A stretch of DNA of 64,000 nucleotides from Palsa-360 sp963719875 (GCA_963719875.1 CAVRDJ010000002.1:1426001-1490000), one strand, 5' to 3'; shown: positions 1 through 9,305, numbered from the stretch's first letter. Notes: a model not told the origin generated them from the sequence alone. Numbers and translations are program-made.

Positions 1-2928
1 TGCGTAACGATTCTCGGAACCGTTGTCGAGGCCATGAGCGTACGTGTAACCGGCGATGAAAGACAGCCCGTGGGAAGTCCGCTGGGTCAGGGTCGCCTGC
101 AGGCTGTTATAGTTGGAATGGAAATTGTTCGACATCTGGTTGATGAACCCAAGCCACGGAAACTTGGTAAACAATGGCCGGGCTTCCTGCGCAGCCTGCG
201 CGCTGGCATGGCCCACAGCCAAGGGACCGCCACTGCAGGCGTCAGCCAGCTGCGCTGCCGTCAGCGGTGAATTGAGGCAATACCCCGCGCCCGCCGGGGG
301 CTGATTGATTTCGTTAAAACCAGTCAATCTCTTGCCGAGATTGCCGACATAACCGATGTCGAGCGAGAGGTTGTTCGTGAAGGAGTGCTGAATCCCCAAA
401 CTGAAATTCTCAATGTAAGGTGTGCGGAGATGCGGGTCCACCCCCATGAGAGCGCACGGACCCGCGTCTGAGCCGACGCCGTCTCCACACGTCAACGACT
501 TCGTGGGAAAAACTGTTGTCTGGCCGGCCGCGCAAGTCGGGAGTGTTGGGTCCCAGCAGAGGTTAGCGGCGTTGTTGTAAACATTGGCAACGGCCGCGAT
601 CGAGCCGCCGCCCGGCGTGTTGGTGGGGGCTACGTTACACACACCCACGCCAATACTCCCGCAAGAGACGAGGTTGGCTGACGTCGGGTTGGAAGCCAAG
701 GTGACTGCCGAGCTGTTCGAGAACGAGTTTTGACTCATCCACATCACTGAGCTGAACGTCGAATACATGATGCTGAACCCGCCCCGGAGTACGGTCGTCC
801 CCTTGCCCGTGACATCCCAGGCAAAACCAAGGTGCGGCGAGAAGTCGCGGTGATCGGGATTCCAGATCGTACTGACCCCACCCTGGCCCTGCTGAACCAA
901 TCCCGTCGATGTGGTCGGATCGAAATTGGCCCAGAGGTTGTTGCGCGCACTAAACGGCGTTGTGTAGGCGTAGCGCAGGCCCGCATTGATAGTTAGTTTC
1001 GAGTTGACGCGCCAGTCATCCTGAATGAACCCTGCAGTCGACAGCATGGTCATCACGCGGCTCGCGTTGCCGACGAAGGCTTGTCCTGAATCAACGATTC
1101 CGGCAAAGTAGTTTTCGAGCGGATCGGCACCCTTAAAATTGATCCGGCCCTTGGATTGGTCGGGGATGTTGCTATCGGTCTCGATGTGCGCGAACTCGCC
1201 GCCAAACTTGAAGGTGTGTTTGCCCTTCAAGACCGAGACATTGTCCTGAAAGTCGAAATACGGGTTGGGGCCTGTGCGTTGGGGGCGGTTGTGTTGAGTG
1301 CCTATCTGATTAAACCCATTGATGTTGATGATCGGCACCCCAGGCACGGTTAGGCCCGTGTTGATCACACAACTCCCTACTGGACAGGCAGCACTGTCGT
1401 TATTAAGCTGAGCGAGGGTAAAGCGGTCGTAGCCGAACCGCATTTCGTTCACCACGTTGGAGTTGGGGGTCCAAATCCAGTTTGCGGTCTCCGTCCACGT
1501 CTTTATCAGAAAAGTGTCATCGTAGATTGCCTGGACGAAGGGGTGATCCATTCCCACTCCAGTGTAGTCGCCGATCACCAACAGGCCGTTGAGGGTGTTC
1601 TTGTTGTTAATGTGGTAGTCGAGTTTCCCGACCCCGTTGTCGCTTTGATTAGCGATGGGGAAGTTAGCGATGAAGCCCGTGGTACTCGAAGGGTTAGGCG
1701 CGAAAAAGTTGCCTGAGCAAGTGACCGGTATTAGTGTTCCAGACGTATCGAGCGGGGTATCCCCGGTGCAACCCGCCGCTTTCTCGCTGACGATGCTCCG
1801 CGGTGTTTTCGCCGCTTGCAGAGCCGCGATCGCATCCACCATGCTGTTCGCCGGATCCGCGGGTGTTTGCCCGATGGTTTCGGGAATGCCGCCGGAAACG
1901 AGGTTGTTGCCGATTAAGGAACGGACGCCCTCATAGCCGCCGAAGAAGAAGAGCTTGTCTTTCTTGATCGGCCCACCCACCACGCCGCCGAACTGCTTCA
2001 ACTGTGCCGGTATTTTAGCGCACGGGGACACGCCCCCCGCAGGAGGTCCAAGCGGGCAGGTTCCATCACTGAATGGCGCGGGGTTGAAGGCGTTGCGGGC
2101 GTCCCAGGCGTCCGTGCGTCCGAACGCGTATGCCGCGCCGTGAAGCGTGTTGGTCCCCGACTTGATTCCCACGTTCACCACGGCGCCAGGCTTCCATCCG
2201 GCCTCCGCCTTGGGAATTTCTGCGAGGTTGAATTCCTGAATGGCGTCGATGGGCATGATCGTCGCCGCATCGGTGAGCGGACTCGACACACCGATGATGG
2301 GGCGGGCGTCAAAGAAATTGGCGTTGATCACGCCGTCAATCATCCAGGCGTTTTCATCGGGACGCACGCCATTGGTGGCTTGGGTCCATGGCCCGCCGCC
2401 CGGCTGGATCATCACGCCCGGGCGCAGAGACAGCAGCATTTGGTAGTTGCGGCCATTCAAAGGCATATTGCTGATGTCCGCGTTATCGAGTGTGCCGCCC
2501 AGCGTGGCGTTGGTGGTTTCCACCAGTGGAACTGATTCGGTCACCGTTACCGTCTGCTCTTGGACACCGGGTTGAAGAACCAAGTCAATTCGAATTTCCT
2601 GGCCAACTTGGAGCACGACGTTCTGACGCTCCAGCTTCTTGAACCCTTTGGACTCGGCGCGAACCGTATACGTGCCGGGGTTCAACGTGGGAGCGTTATA
2701 GATACCGGCGTCATCCGTGGTCAGGGTTCGCGCGACGCCTCTCTCCGTGTCGAGCACGGTTATTGTGGCGCCGGAAATGACGCCGCCACTCTGGTCCGTA
2801 ACGGTTCCGACGATGCGCCCAGAACTACCTTGTGAAAACGCCGGCAGGCATAGCAAAACCACACCCAATAGGCCCCCCAGCAATTGGATCGCTTTCCCCC
2901 ACCAACTACTCATCTTTAGAGTTCTCAT
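1..2928 (-). CDS. TonB-dependent receptor, Oar-like, with N-terminal carboxypeptidase-regulatory-like domain (3' part cut by window edge)
   Basis: The reverse strand is open from the ATG at 2928 to position 1 (976 codons), so the C-terminal part of the barrel lies outside the window. A signal peptide (residues about 10-33, hydrophobic LLGGLLGVVLLCLPAFS) is followed by a carboxypeptidase-regulatory-like beta-sandwich (GRIVGTVTDQSG, IYNAPTLNPGTYTV), a plug with the segment NMPLNGRNYQMLL, and barrel strands with typical motifs (GGPIKKDKLFFFGGYEG, FSPHLGFAWD). These are hallmarks of the Oar-like receptors that are abundant in Acidobacteriota and are thought to import polymers or peptides with TonB energy. 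An alternative ATG lies at 2913; 2928 is preferred because GAGAGG stands about 6 nt before it. The substrate cannot be told from sequence. Confidence 0.9.
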   Translation of the reverse strand, partial: MRTLKMSSWWGKAIQLLGGLLGVVLLCLPAFSQGSSGRIVGTVTDQSGGVISGATITVLDTERGVARTLTTDDAGIYNAPTLNPGTYTVRAESKGFKKLERQNVVLQVGQEIRIDLVLQPGVQEQTVTVTESVPLVETTNATLGGTLDNADISNMPLNGRNYQMLLSLRPGVMIQPGGGPWTQATNGVRPDENAWMIDGVINANFFDARPIIGVSSPLTDAATIMPIDAIQEFNLAEIPKAEAGWKPGAVVNVGIKSGTNTLHGAAYAFGRTDAWDARNAFNPAPFSDGTCPLGPPAGGVSPCAKIPAQLKQFGGVVGGPIKKDKLFFFGGYEGVRSLIGNNLVSGGIPETIGQTPADPANSMVDAIAALQAAKTPRSIVSEKAAGCTGDTPLDTSGTLIPVTCSGNFFAPNPSSTTGFIANFPIANQSDNGVGKLDYHINNKNTLNGLLVIGDYTGVGMDHPFVQAIYDDTFLIKTWTETANWIWTPNSNVVNEMRFGYDRFTLAQLNNDSAACPVGSCVINTGLTVPGVPIININGFNQIGTQHNRPQRTGPNPYFDFQDNVSVLKGKHTFKFGGEFAHIETDSNIPDQSKGRINFKGADPLENYFAGIVDSGQAFVGNASRVMTMLSTAGFIQDDWRVNSKLTINAGLRYAYTTPFSARNNLWANFDPTTSTGLVQQGQGGVSTIWNPDHRDFSPHLGFAWDVTGKGTTVLRGGFSIMYSTFSSVMWMSQNSFSNSSAVTLASNPTSANLVSCGSIGVGVCNVAPTNTPGGGSIAAVANVYNNAANLCWDPTLPTCAAGQTTVFPTKSLTCGDGVGSDAGPCALMGVDPHLRTPYIENFSLGIQHSFTNNLSLDIGYVGNLGKRLTGFNEINQPPAGAGYCLNSPLTAAQLADACSGGPLAVGHASAQAAQEARPLFTKFPWLGFINQMSNNFHSNYNSLQATLTQRTSHGLSFIAGYTYAHGLDNGSENRYA

Positions 2929-4014
2929 TTCTGGACCTCTCGTTTGCAAGGATTCAAATCTGAATCAGCCACCCATACCTACCCCTACCAAGATCCCTAC
3001 CCCTGAAACACGAAAAAAACTCTTGAGAATCTTTGAACTCCCCATTGAGAACGCAAATAAATCACACAAAGTCGCCATTTGACTTCGGGGCGGCCAGCGT
3101 GGTCATTTCACCAAACAGGACAACTCTTGACGAGCTGTATCCTGGATAGCGCCTGCCGGGTTCAGTAAAATCTTCACTCAATATTTAAGATTCAAGATCA
3201 ATATTTAATTAATGCCGATAAAAAATATAGACAGCACCCGACCACTAATGGGGGGAAGAGTAGTTCCAAAGGTTTATCAAGTCAAGCGCTATTTATTGTC
3301 CGTTTGCCGCTGGACCCGGTCTTCTGGCTGCACCACGGGTCGGTAGGTTTAGTTGAAGGTTAGTATGCAGAGCGGGATTCGAGGACGCACGTCACCCCCG
3401 GCATCGGAACTAGTTTACTGCCGGCTGGATTCCGTTGCCATCCCGAGCGGTTCATTAGTATCGTCGGCCCTTAACTTCTCCGATGAAATTCACGTTTCGA
3501 TGAGAATGGCCTCGCCTTCGTCTAGTTGGCAGTGCCACCGACACAGCCATAAATGAACACAGACCCCGGGCGGGAACCGTGTAGCTAATTCTTTGCCCTC
3601 GGGATCATGAAATTTTGACGTCCAAGTGGGGCGGCAGCGGCTGCCGATGTTGTGGGCTTCCAGGTCGGGTTCCGCCATGACTTTTGCATTGAAATATCAC
3701 CGGAACCGCGCTGTTTTCGTTAACCCAGAAATACGCAAATAACAGATTTCACATGGCTTAGGTGAGTTCGTTTCGCAAAATCGCATTCTTCGTCCTTCGA
3801 CTCACCCGGCCTTGTCCTTTGGCGTAGGTCTGCATCCGCTGACGCCGCAGGGGGCTACAACACACAGAACTCTCCATCGGCATGGCAAAGGGAAGGATTG
3901 GTGCACCGTCGTTTGAAGTACGCAGATCATTGAGTGTATGTTATTGATATACCATAATATATAATTACGCGTCGCTGTCGCTCGAATCGGGAGGGCGACT
4001 CCGCCCTCACGGCA
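2929..4014. other. Long intergenic stretch without a supported gene
   Basis: About 1.1 kb between the receptor start and the broken gene at 4015. It must carry the receptor promoter on its left side. A short AT-rich part lies near 3180-3230. A 62-codon reverse ORF at 3490-3678 has no ribosome binding site and no recognisable motif, so I do not call it. No RNA gene or clear terminator was seen. Confidence 0.5.
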
Positions 4015-5013
4015 TCACGTGATGTTAACGTCCAACTGAGGCGGGGGCGGTTGCCCCTTGCGCATCCGCTGTGCACGCTCGAGCTGCATCAGCGTGCGGT
4101 CTAAGGCTCGTTCCAAGCTGGTTTCGTAACGTAGCAAACGATCCAGACCTCGAGAGTCAGGCACGTTTTGCCGAAGGACTTCCACTTTCCTTCGTTCCGA
4201 TTCGATCGATTCGCGTTTCTCTTGGTATTGTTTGAAGCGGGCGATCTCGGCGTCGATTTCTTGTAACAGGAACGCCTTGCATTGTTCAGGTACTGGATAG
4301 CCTTTGCTTTGGCGTTCTCTAGCAGGTGCTTCTGCAGTCTGGAACCAGATTGAATACTTATCTACAAGATTCTCCCAAAAATGAGGTCTATAACCGTAGA
4401 TCGTTCGGAGAATTCCTTCGTCTTGGTGCTGGCTTAGTCCGCTGGTCTCAATTCGCTGTCGCAATTCCACGAGCAATTCGATGCAGCGTTTGAGAACCTC
4501 TGGATTTTGAATATCCCATATAAGGCCATTGGGTAGAGGTGGAGTCGTCTTTATTTCTTCATTCCGCTTACAGCTAATTTCTTGTGCTTCTGATTGTTCC
4601 TTCTAGCGTTGATCGAATTCCAAGAACTCGGAGTTTTTCCGGATCTCTGCCCCTTCCGCTACGAGCAGTCGGCGATGGCGCCACGAAATGGTCGCCAACT
4701 TTTCCACAAGGAGTTCCTCGAACTTGCCTACCGGCTGAAACGTTTCCCTTAGACCTTTCAGCAATAAATTATAGTCTGCACGCGATTCGCCTTTCAGCAC
4801 GGTCGCTCTGGAAAAAATCCCGAACTTAACTGAGTTTCGACTCGAGTTCCTTTTGCCGAGTTCGGTTCGTGGGCCGGTGGCATTCTGATTGGCTGGCTGA
4901 TCCGGCCGGCTTCGAGTTCCCTGATCTTCCTCGCGAGATGACGGTTGCGACCCGTTTCCTGTGGTGCTTGACGAAAATTCATCTGGTTCTTGACTTTGAA
5001 TTTTCTTTCCCAT
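4015..5013 (-). pseudogene. Acidobacterial 'ATGPRTELGK' family protein interrupted by one in-frame TAG
   Basis: Reading from ATG 5013, the frame gives 136 residues and then a TAG at 4605-4603. The same frame continues without another stop for 195 codons to 4015. The first half contains NATGPRTELGKRNSSRNSVK, LLLKGLRETFQPVGKFEELL and WRHRRLLVAEGAEIRKNSEF; the second half contains GLIWDIQNPEVLKRCIELLV and a charged, probably coiled-coil tail. I recognise this as a multi-copy acidobacterial protein family of unknown function whose members run through the interrupted point (…DQRQ…), so one C-to-T change (CAG to TAG) would explain the break. Initiation at 4476 could give a 153-residue C-terminal fragment. 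No function is assigned. Confidence 0.7.
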
Positions 5014-5131
5014 ACTGGTCAGGCCCCCCTTTCCATTTTTGAAACAAATCCAAAATATGGCAGGAGTGCATGCTTGCTCAACCCACAAATCGGGGAACAA
5101 ATGATGTGCCGTGATTTATCGCAAGTTGGGC

Positions 5132-5719
5132 TCAGAATCCAAGCGGGCGGGAAGACGCATCGTGACGCTGCGCGGCGCGGAACCAGGAACCGCGCTTCAG
5201 GCGCCTATTCCATAGGGCCTGCAGTCGCCTATCATTCATGCCGTGATCTCCAGTTGCTCCCTTAAGCAGAATCGCCATCTCTTTCCAGTGCGGTTTTCCC
5301 GTCTGCTCCCGGACAAAATGCAATAGGCGTAGGATTAGGTTGGTCTCTTTGTGGGTAGAGTGATGAAGCCGTCGCGCCCGGCGTTGCTGTGCTCCAACGT
5401 CTGCCAGACTGGATAGGCGTTCCGCATATCGCAAGAGTTCGCTGGTCGAGGGAACAGCAATTATCACTCCCTTCGGTTTGGAGGATTCTAGCCAAATCGC
5501 AAAGTTTTTGATCTTTGTTGCACGACGCTGGAGGTTCTGTACACTCCGCTCTGTTTTCCGCTTCTTTGGCTCACAATATACTTCTCTAATGAATGCAAGG
5601 TAGCCGAGAACATGCCCTTGAAATTCCTGAGGGTTTTCCCAGTCACCCTGCGTGGGTATAAGGCAGTTAAGAGCCTCGCGCTCTTTTGTGTCCTGTGGTT
5701 GGTATCGAGGCAATTCCAT
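5132..5719 (-). CDS. Hypothetical protein, 195 aa, downstream of XRE regulator
   Basis: ATG at 5719, nine bases after the stop of the XRE regulator at 5729-6025, so the two are probably co-transcribed. The protein is highly charged and soluble, with no signal peptide or membrane helix. The central part (ETNLILRLLHFVREQTGKPH) looks helical. I do not recognise a named domain. Its place beside a phage-type regulator and opposite the recombination operon suggests it belongs to the same acquired block; this is inference from position only. Confidence 0.6.
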   Translation of the reverse strand: MELPRYQPQDTKEREALNCLIPTQGDWENPQEFQGHVLGYLAFIREVYCEPKKRKTERSVQNLQRRATKIKNFAIWLESSKPKGVIIAVPSTSELLRYAERLSSLADVGAQQRRARRLHHSTHKETNLILRLLHFVREQTGKPHWKEMAILLKGATGDHGMNDRRLQALWNRRLKRGSWFRAAQRHDASSRPLGF

Positions 5720-5728
5720 GCTTAGCCG

Positions 5729-6025
5729 TTAGCTCTTCCCAGTTAAAATCCAGTCCGTGGTGCACCCAGACCGCAGGGCTAGTTTGAGTAGAGTTCCCAA
5801 AGGCAATGCACTTTGCCCCAGCTCATACTTCGACAGTTGTGCCTGACTGATATTCAGTGAACGTGCGAAATCCTCCTGCGTAACCTGAGCTCTTAGCTTT
5901 CTGATCCTTTGTCCCACGGCGTGTAGATCTATACCAGTCTGGGAACGGCGTGGGCGGCCTGAATGTTTCGGCTTGACATTATTCATTTTGAGAGTATTCT
6001 TTTTACGAGTACTAACAACACTCAT
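5729..6025 (-). CDS. XRE-family (HTH_3) transcriptional regulator
   Basis: A 98-residue protein whose residues about 38-95 form a Cro/C1-type helix-turn-helix: GQRIRKLRAQVTQEDFARSL, then ISQAQLSKYELGQSALPLGT. The N-terminal 35 residues are basic and may be disordered (KPKHSGRPRRSQTG). It is transcribed away from the recombination operon starting at 6109, with 83 bp between the two starts. This is the usual arrangement for a repressor that controls both directions in a mobile element. ATG 6025 is used; ATG 5986 is an alternative that leaves the DNA-binding fold intact. Confidence 0.8.
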   Translation of the reverse strand: MSVVSTRKKNTLKMNNVKPKHSGRPRRSQTGIDLHAVGQRIRKLRAQVTQEDFARSLNISQAQLSKYELGQSALPLGTLLKLALRSGCTTDWILTGKS

Positions 6026-6108
6026 TTCCGTTGACTGGTTCCAACATTCACAACCGGCCTTCCAAGATACGCGCCGGGTAGCTTAGCAGATGGAGGTCTC
6101 CGAAAACC

Positions 6109-6960
6109 ATGATCCAAAATGATCGCGCCCGTGTTTCAGACCATGTAAGTAAACAACAATCACGGCATCCGAAAATGCGGCCTCAAATTGGAAGGCCTGC
6201 GAAGAGAAGAAGTGCACTCTTTCGGTTAAATGCGATTCACGCCCGAGCGACTTGGGGATTGCTTTCAAAGTATGCGATTCGAACTCTTCAACAATTATCC
6301 GAACGGCACTCCCTTGATGTTGCAGCCGGAGAGATCCAGCTTTTGGACAACCGTTGGTATGTAACACACGCGGGTCTGCTTCAAATTGCACGACGCAACC
6401 GGTGCGTGGGAATCAGAACATCCATCGAAAAAGCATTCTCCGATCCTGGTGCCAATCGTTGGGTGTTCAAGGCGACCGTCTACAAGTCACCCCGCTCTCG
6501 CGGCTTCGTCGGTTATGGCGACGCCGATCCCTCCAATGTCTCTTCCATGGTCCACGGCGCCGAGATGCGTGTCGCCGAAACTCGCGCCGTCAACCGCGCC
6601 CTCCGCAAGGCCTACGGAATCGGCCTCTGCTCCGTCGAGGAACTCGGCTGGGCTCCTAGATCTAACGCGTCTGGACCTCCGGTTCAGCCCAAGGCATCCG
6701 TGGGCGGAAATAACGGCCACCAGAACGGCCAACCTCGCCTGCGTGATCGCCTCTGCCTTCTGATTCGCCAGCACCGGCTCGATGCTGGCCTCGTTAAGGC
6801 CTATGCAGCCGACTACTGCGGAACTCCCACCCTGCGGGATGCCAGCCGAGATCAAGTCGAGGCCTTCATCAACGATCTGGCCGAGCGCGCCGTCAAGGAT
6901 CGCGACGGGCTGATCTGTCAGCTCAATAGCTATGCGAAGCAACCGGAGGTGAACTCATGA
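6109..6960 (+). CDS. Phage/plasmid-type single-strand annealing (Rad52-like) protein, putative
   Basis: 283 residues. The middle part has the pattern WVFKATVYKSPRSRGFVGYG, DADPSNVSSMVHGAEMRVAE and TRAVNRALRKAYGIGLCSVE. In phages and integrated elements the arrangement 'aromatic-rich strand, GDAxPxNV, RMAETRAxxRALR, G…SxEELG' marks a family of probable DNA-annealing proteins. The C-terminal 85 residues (from about 205) are a separate helical domain. A GGAGGT stands about 11 nt before ATG 6109. It is the first gene of a five-gene operon with overlapping starts and stops and lies next to a RecB-like nuclease, the usual partner of such proteins. The annealing role is inferred from motif and context, not proved. 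Confidence 0.55.
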   Translation: MIQNDRARVSDHVSKQQSRHPKMRPQIGRPAKRRSALFRLNAIHARATWGLLSKYAIRTLQQLSERHSLDVAAGEIQLLDNRWYVTHAGLLQIARRNRCVGIRTSIEKAFSDPGANRWVFKATVYKSPRSRGFVGYGDADPSNVSSMVHGAEMRVAETRAVNRALRKAYGIGLCSVEELGWAPRSNASGPPVQPKASVGGNNGHQNGQPRLRDRLCLLIRQHRLDAGLVKAYAADYCGTPTLRDASRDQVEAFINDLAERAVKDRDGLICQLNSYAKQPEVNS

Positions 6961-7391
6961 AGCGTCATATCCCAGGTTTGCATGGCGACAGTCCCAACAC
7001 TCCGAGCATCTTGGAGGGCGTTTTCCTGGTCCGCGTCGATCGGGTCTTCTACCGCTGGCATCCCGAGCGACCGTTCTACGTCCTGCGGCTCATCATTCTC
7101 GAACCAAGAGAACATCAAGGCCGCTCCCTCAACGGTCGCCTCTACTGTACTCCCAAAGCACTCTGGAAACTCCGCTGGTTCCTGCGGGACTTTGGCTACG
7201 ACCCTGATCTCATGGGCCGAGACGAAGTGGACGAAAAGGCGCTCGTCGGCCTTCGAGGAATCGTGCGGATTTCCCGCACCACCCTGAACGGCCGTTCGTT
7301 CCTCAATCTCGGCGGGTTCGCCCCAGCCAGTGAATGGGAAGAACTTTCCATGTCTGCGGCAAGCAGCCAGGAGGTGGCCCGTGACGTTTAG
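6957..7391 (+). CDS. Hypothetical protein, 144 aa, recombination-operon member
   Basis: Starts in an ATGA overlap with the preceding gene and ends 11 nt inside the next one, so it is translationally coupled on both sides. The sequence has alternating strands (LEGVFLVRVDRVFYRW, PFYVLRLIILEPREHQGRSL, GRLYCTPKALWKLRWFLRDF) and ends with VRISRTTLNGRSFLNLGGFA. The strand-rich core with a central helix could be an OB-type or other single-strand DNA-binding fold, as in small phage proteins that travel with annealing proteins and RecB-like nucleases. This is a guess from pattern and neighbours; no catalytic motif is visible. Confidence 0.65.
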   Translation: MKRHIPGLHGDSPNTPSILEGVFLVRVDRVFYRWHPERPFYVLRLIILEPREHQGRSLNGRLYCTPKALWKLRWFLRDFGYDPDLMGRDEVDEKALVGLRGIVRISRTTLNGRSFLNLGGFAPASEWEELSMSAASSQEVARDV

Positions 7392-8184
7392 CTACACGCA
7401 GGTTTCGCAGTACCTACGCTGCCCGAGGAGCTACCGCTTTCGGTATCTAGACGGCTGGAGGGAGAAGGAGTCCCGGGCGGCGCTGTGCTTCGGCCGCTGT
7501 TTCGAGAAGGCTCTGGCAGCTTTCTTCGAGCGCGAGGATCCCGGAGCCGTGTTGTTCAAAGAGTGGGGAGCGTACCGCGACATTCCACTCGAGTACTCCC
7601 ACGGAGATGACTGGGAGCGCCTGCTTCGCCAAGGAATCGGCCTCTTGGAACAGTTCGCTCGAGATAACCGAATCCGGATTCGCCAACCCAAACGAAACAT
7701 GCAGAAGAAAATCGTCCGCTCGCTCTCGAACGGCAACGAGTTTGTGGCCTATGTCGATGCCATTGGCCAACTGGATGGTAAGCGGCGATTACTCGAATGG
7801 AAAACCACCAGTGCTCGTTACCCGGAGCAGCCCGAGGGACTGATCTCACTTGACCTGCAGCTCGTCTGCTATTCCTGGATCACTGGCATCTCCGATGTTG
7901 CCATTGTGGCGTTTGTGAGGAAACGCGTTCCGGAGATTCAATACCTACTTGCTTCGATCACCGAAGAGCAGCGTCAGGAGTTTGGCCAACTGGTCGAAGC
8001 CACGGCCCGTCAAATCGAAACTGCCCAGTTCCCTGCCCACCCAGGAATCCGTTTCCCGCAGAACGGATGCGTTAGCTGCGCACACCTCGGCTTATGCCTC
8101 GGGAACGAGGCACTGGCCCTAACCAAACTCATTCGTCAACCGGGAGCGAGCGACCTTGATTGGCTTGACGTGCTTGACGACTAA
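7381..8184 (+). CDS. PD-(D/E)XK nuclease of the RecB/Cas4 type with a probable 4Fe-4S cluster
   Basis: GTG 7381 is the likely start because GGAGGT lies six bases before it; an upstream ATG (7330) in the same frame lacks this. The N-terminus FSYTQVSQYLRCPRSYRFRY is the classic Cas4/RecB-family opening with its first cysteine (C14). The catalytic core is VDAIGQLDGKRRLLEWKTTS, giving D126 and E139-x-K141, followed by the Q-motif LDLQLVCYSW. The C-terminus has C230-x2-C233-x5-C239, which with C14 makes four possible Fe-S ligands as in Cas4, AddB and AdnB. The usual motif-I histidine is replaced (FGRCFEKAL). No cas genes are near, so it is better seen as the nuclease half of a recombination pair with the gene at 6109. 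267 aa. Confidence 0.8.
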   Translation: MTFSYTQVSQYLRCPRSYRFRYLDGWREKESRAALCFGRCFEKALAAFFEREDPGAVLFKEWGAYRDIPLEYSHGDDWERLLRQGIGLLEQFARDNRIRIRQPKRNMQKKIVRSLSNGNEFVAYVDAIGQLDGKRRLLEWKTTSARYPEQPEGLISLDLQLVCYSWITGISDVAIVAFVRKRVPEIQYLLASITEEQRQEFGQLVEATARQIETAQFPAHPGIRFPQNGCVSCAHLGLCLGNEALALTKLIRQPGASDLDWLDVLDD

Positions 8185-8197
8185 CGGAAGGCCTTTG

Positions 8198-8893
8198 ATG
8201 GCTCCGAAGCTCAATCGCCGCCGTGCCGTGTTTGTGCTCTCGAAGATCGAGGAGATCTTGTCTTGGGAGAAGGCAACCGACCGCGAACGGGATTCCAAGT
8301 TTGTAGAACTCGGGCGCTATCTATGTGAGGTTCGGGCAGGACAATACTGGAGGGTGGACAACGTCCGTTCGTTCGATGAGTTCCTGGAGAGGAAGTTCCC
8401 GGAGTCCAGGCGCAAGGCCTACTACCTGATGGCGATCCACGAGCAGCTGCCTCGCATTCACAAGGTAGAACTGCAGCAGGTGGGCTGGACGAAGGCGACG
8501 GAACTAGCGAAGGTCGCGCGGAGGGATGGTCAGAGGTTCGATAGTGCAACCTGGTTGCACAAAGCGCGCAAACTCCCCAAGGAGGAGTTCAAACGCGAGG
8601 TCTCGAAGCATCTGACCGGGAAGGAAACGGAACCGTGGGAGATCCTCTATTTCAAAGCGTACAAGAGTCAATTGCCCGTAATCGAGCAGGCCCTAGAAGC
8701 ATCGGCTCTGATGCTTGGGAGCGACAAGTCGCGCGGCTACTGCTTGGAGATGATCTGCGCGGATTTTCTGGCGGGAGTGAGTTTGGAGGTGGGTAACCGA
8801 AATGCTTTATTACCTTGCCTCACTCGGCTGGTCATTGGTCTTCCGAAGCCACAGAGGACGCAACTCCTTGAAGAAGTGCAGGTGACGCTTTGA
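8198..8893 (+). CDS. Hypothetical protein, 231 aa, recombination-operon member
   Basis: ATG 8198 is chosen over an upstream in-frame start (8156) because GGAAGG lies seven bases before it and the previous stop is at 8184. The protein is rich in helices: KIEEILSWEKATDRERDSKF, then SFDEFLERKFPESRRKAYYL and VGWTKATELAKVARRDGQRF. The arrangement suggests a DNA-associated helical protein (remotely like the region found in DUF3102/KorB-type plasmid proteins), but I do not recognise a family with confidence. It overlaps the next gene by the TTGA of its stop, so the operon continues. Confidence 0.6.
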   Translation: MAPKLNRRRAVFVLSKIEEILSWEKATDRERDSKFVELGRYLCEVRAGQYWRVDNVRSFDEFLERKFPESRRKAYYLMAIHEQLPRIHKVELQQVGWTKATELAKVARRDGQRFDSATWLHKARKLPKEEFKREVSKHLTGKETEPWEILYFKAYKSQLPVIEQALEASALMLGSDKSRGYCLEMICADFLAGVSLEVGNRNALLPCLTRLVIGLPKPQRTQLLEEVQVTL

Positions 8894-9117
8894 CGGGGAT
8901 CCGTGCAAAGCGGCCACGATTAAGGCCTGACCCTGGAGCTTATCGCGGGCTCTGCCGTGAAGTTTTGGAGCGAGATGGATGGCGTTGCCAATCGTGTGGT
9001 TGTATAGAAAGTCTTCAAGTCCATCACATTCAGCCGCGGAGCCAGCAAGGCGATGACGTAGAATCCAATTTGATAACTCTTTGCACTGGCTGTCACCAAA
9101 GAGCGCATCGGCGGTGA
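8890..9117 (+). CDS. Small HNH endonuclease
   Basis: 75 residues, starting at TTG 8890 that overlaps the stop of the previous gene (TTGA). It carries a complete HNH core: C33-x2-C36, VHHI with H45/H46, N60, C65-x2-C68-H69 and H73. The cysteines would hold a structural zinc and the histidines and asparagine form the beta-beta-alpha-metal active site. The short form resembles phage and mobile-element HNH nucleases. As last gene of the operon it may cut DNA during packaging, transfer or recombination; which one cannot be told. Confidence 0.8.
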   Translation: MTGIRAKRPRLRPDPGAYRGLCREVLERDGWRCQSCGCIESLQVHHIQPRSQQGDDVESNLITLCTGCHQRAHRR

Positions 9118-9305
9118 GAAGAATTCGAGTGAATTCGACGAGTATCAGCAGTAGGCAGCAAGGTATGCGCTTTGACTCTGAAATTTCCGTCATCCGCGAA
9201 CGAAATTGGAATTGTCGCGAAGATTGCTGCAATTTATCAGCCAACGCGCGATCAGGCAAGCTCGGAGACATCCTGGCAGGACCGCCTGGCATGCCGGGCT
9301 TCGTT

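Noticed and set aside
3490..3678. 62-codon reverse ORF in the long intergenic stretch
   Set aside because: No ribosome binding site, no motif, and the same region has no conserved neighbours; probably chance.
7381..8184. Cas4 as part of a CRISPR-Cas locus
   Set aside because: No repeat-spacer array and no cas1/cas2-like gene anywhere in the window; the neighbours fit a phage-type recombination operon.
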